From Clostridiales bacterium (GTDB taxonomy: Bacteria; Bacillota; Clostridia; Lachnospirales; Lachnospiraceae), in NCBI GenBank assembly GCA_018369015.1, contig JAGZDD010000053.1:1-22296 (forward strand): 22,296 bases of DNA, in the 5' to 3' direction. The position numbers and the translations under genes were made by a program. Within the stretch, counting starts at the first letter, position 1; each line of letters starts with the position of its first letter. Of this stretch, positions 22,262-22,296 are shown piece by piece. Below the pieces are notes generated by a model. The model did no database searches. It was not told the origin of the DNA and saw only the letters and a program-made list of their open reading frames with translations.

Positions 22262-22266
22262 CCTTG
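22227..22266 (+). other. Nested palindrome over the end of the cupin gene
   Basis: Outer arms CAAGGTTACT (22227-22236) and AGTAACCTTG (22257-22266) enclose an inner hairpin ACGG/CCGT (22241-22252). The stop codon TAA lies in the right outer arm. A transcription terminator, or an element related to the mini-element family through its GTTACT/AGTAAC ends, are both possible. The window ends 30 bp later, so a T-run cannot be judged. Confidence 0.5.
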
Positions 22267-22296
22267 TCTGGCGCCGGCGGTGAACAAACTTTGTTT

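Overview
The window looks like chromosomal DNA of a gut-type anaerobic Firmicute, most probably a Lachnospiraceae/Clostridia member. This rests on strong AAGGAGG-type ribosome binding sites, TTG/GTG starts in tightly packed operons, protein families typical of that group (DUF998 with an AbrB regulator, DUF3502-type sugar-binding lipoproteins, GH120 glycosidase, Dcu-type carrier), and a fossil of a Tn916-like conjugative element. No rRNA, tRNA, CRISPR array or intact transposase gene was seen.

Layout. (1) 1-2150: small accessory genes on the minus strand: a GNAT acetyltransferase, a frameshifted Tn916-type helix-turn-helix gene, and an AbrB-like regulator overlapping a DUF998 membrane protein, with a near-consensus promoter whose -10 lies inside a perfect palindromic operator. 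(2) 2604-4623: an ECF sigma factor translationally coupled to a membrane anti-sigma factor with a large outer domain, closed by a long terminator hairpin interrupted by a small palindromic insertion. (3) 4823-6487 (minus): an orphan DUF3502-type solute-binding lipoprotein. (4) 6734-12593: a full five-gene peptide/nickel/opine-family ABC importer (lipoprotein, two permeases, two ATPases) behind a cobalamin riboswitch with an apparent terminator platform. Cobalt, cobalt-chelate or corrinoid-related uptake is therefore a candidate role. (5) 12670-14312 (minus): a CDP-alcohol phosphatidyltransferase and an AraC regulator separated by a 51-bp tandem repeat array. (6) 14454-16463: a cytoplasmic GH120 beta-xylosidase divergent from the AraC gene. 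(7) 16613-22261: a GntR/UTRA regulator divergent from an Amadori-product operon: FrlB/FraB-like deglycase, DcuA-family carrier, FrlC-like epimerase, FrlD-like kinase and a small cupin-like protein.

How the genes work together. In region 7 the carrier would import a fructosyl-amino acid (fructose-asparagine is the best guess because Salmonella FraA is also Dcu-type), FrlC would convert epimeric forms, FrlD would phosphorylate C6, and FrlB would split the product into glucose-6-phosphate and the amino acid. The GntR protein probably represses from a palindrome that abuts a -10 box. In region 6 the AraC protein probably controls the xylosidase through repeated ATTATAGT sites.

The most unusual signals are (a) a family of 29-32 bp palindromic mini-elements with GTAAC ends and 8-bp target duplications, one of which splits the loop of an otherwise perfect terminator; (b) two sets of 51-52 bp double-hairpin tandem repeats in opposite orientation; (c) the cobalamin riboswitch on an Opp/Nik-type importer; and (d) the hybrid frl/fra operon with an added cupin. 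All functions are from sequence reading and remembered family resemblance, not from database searches.
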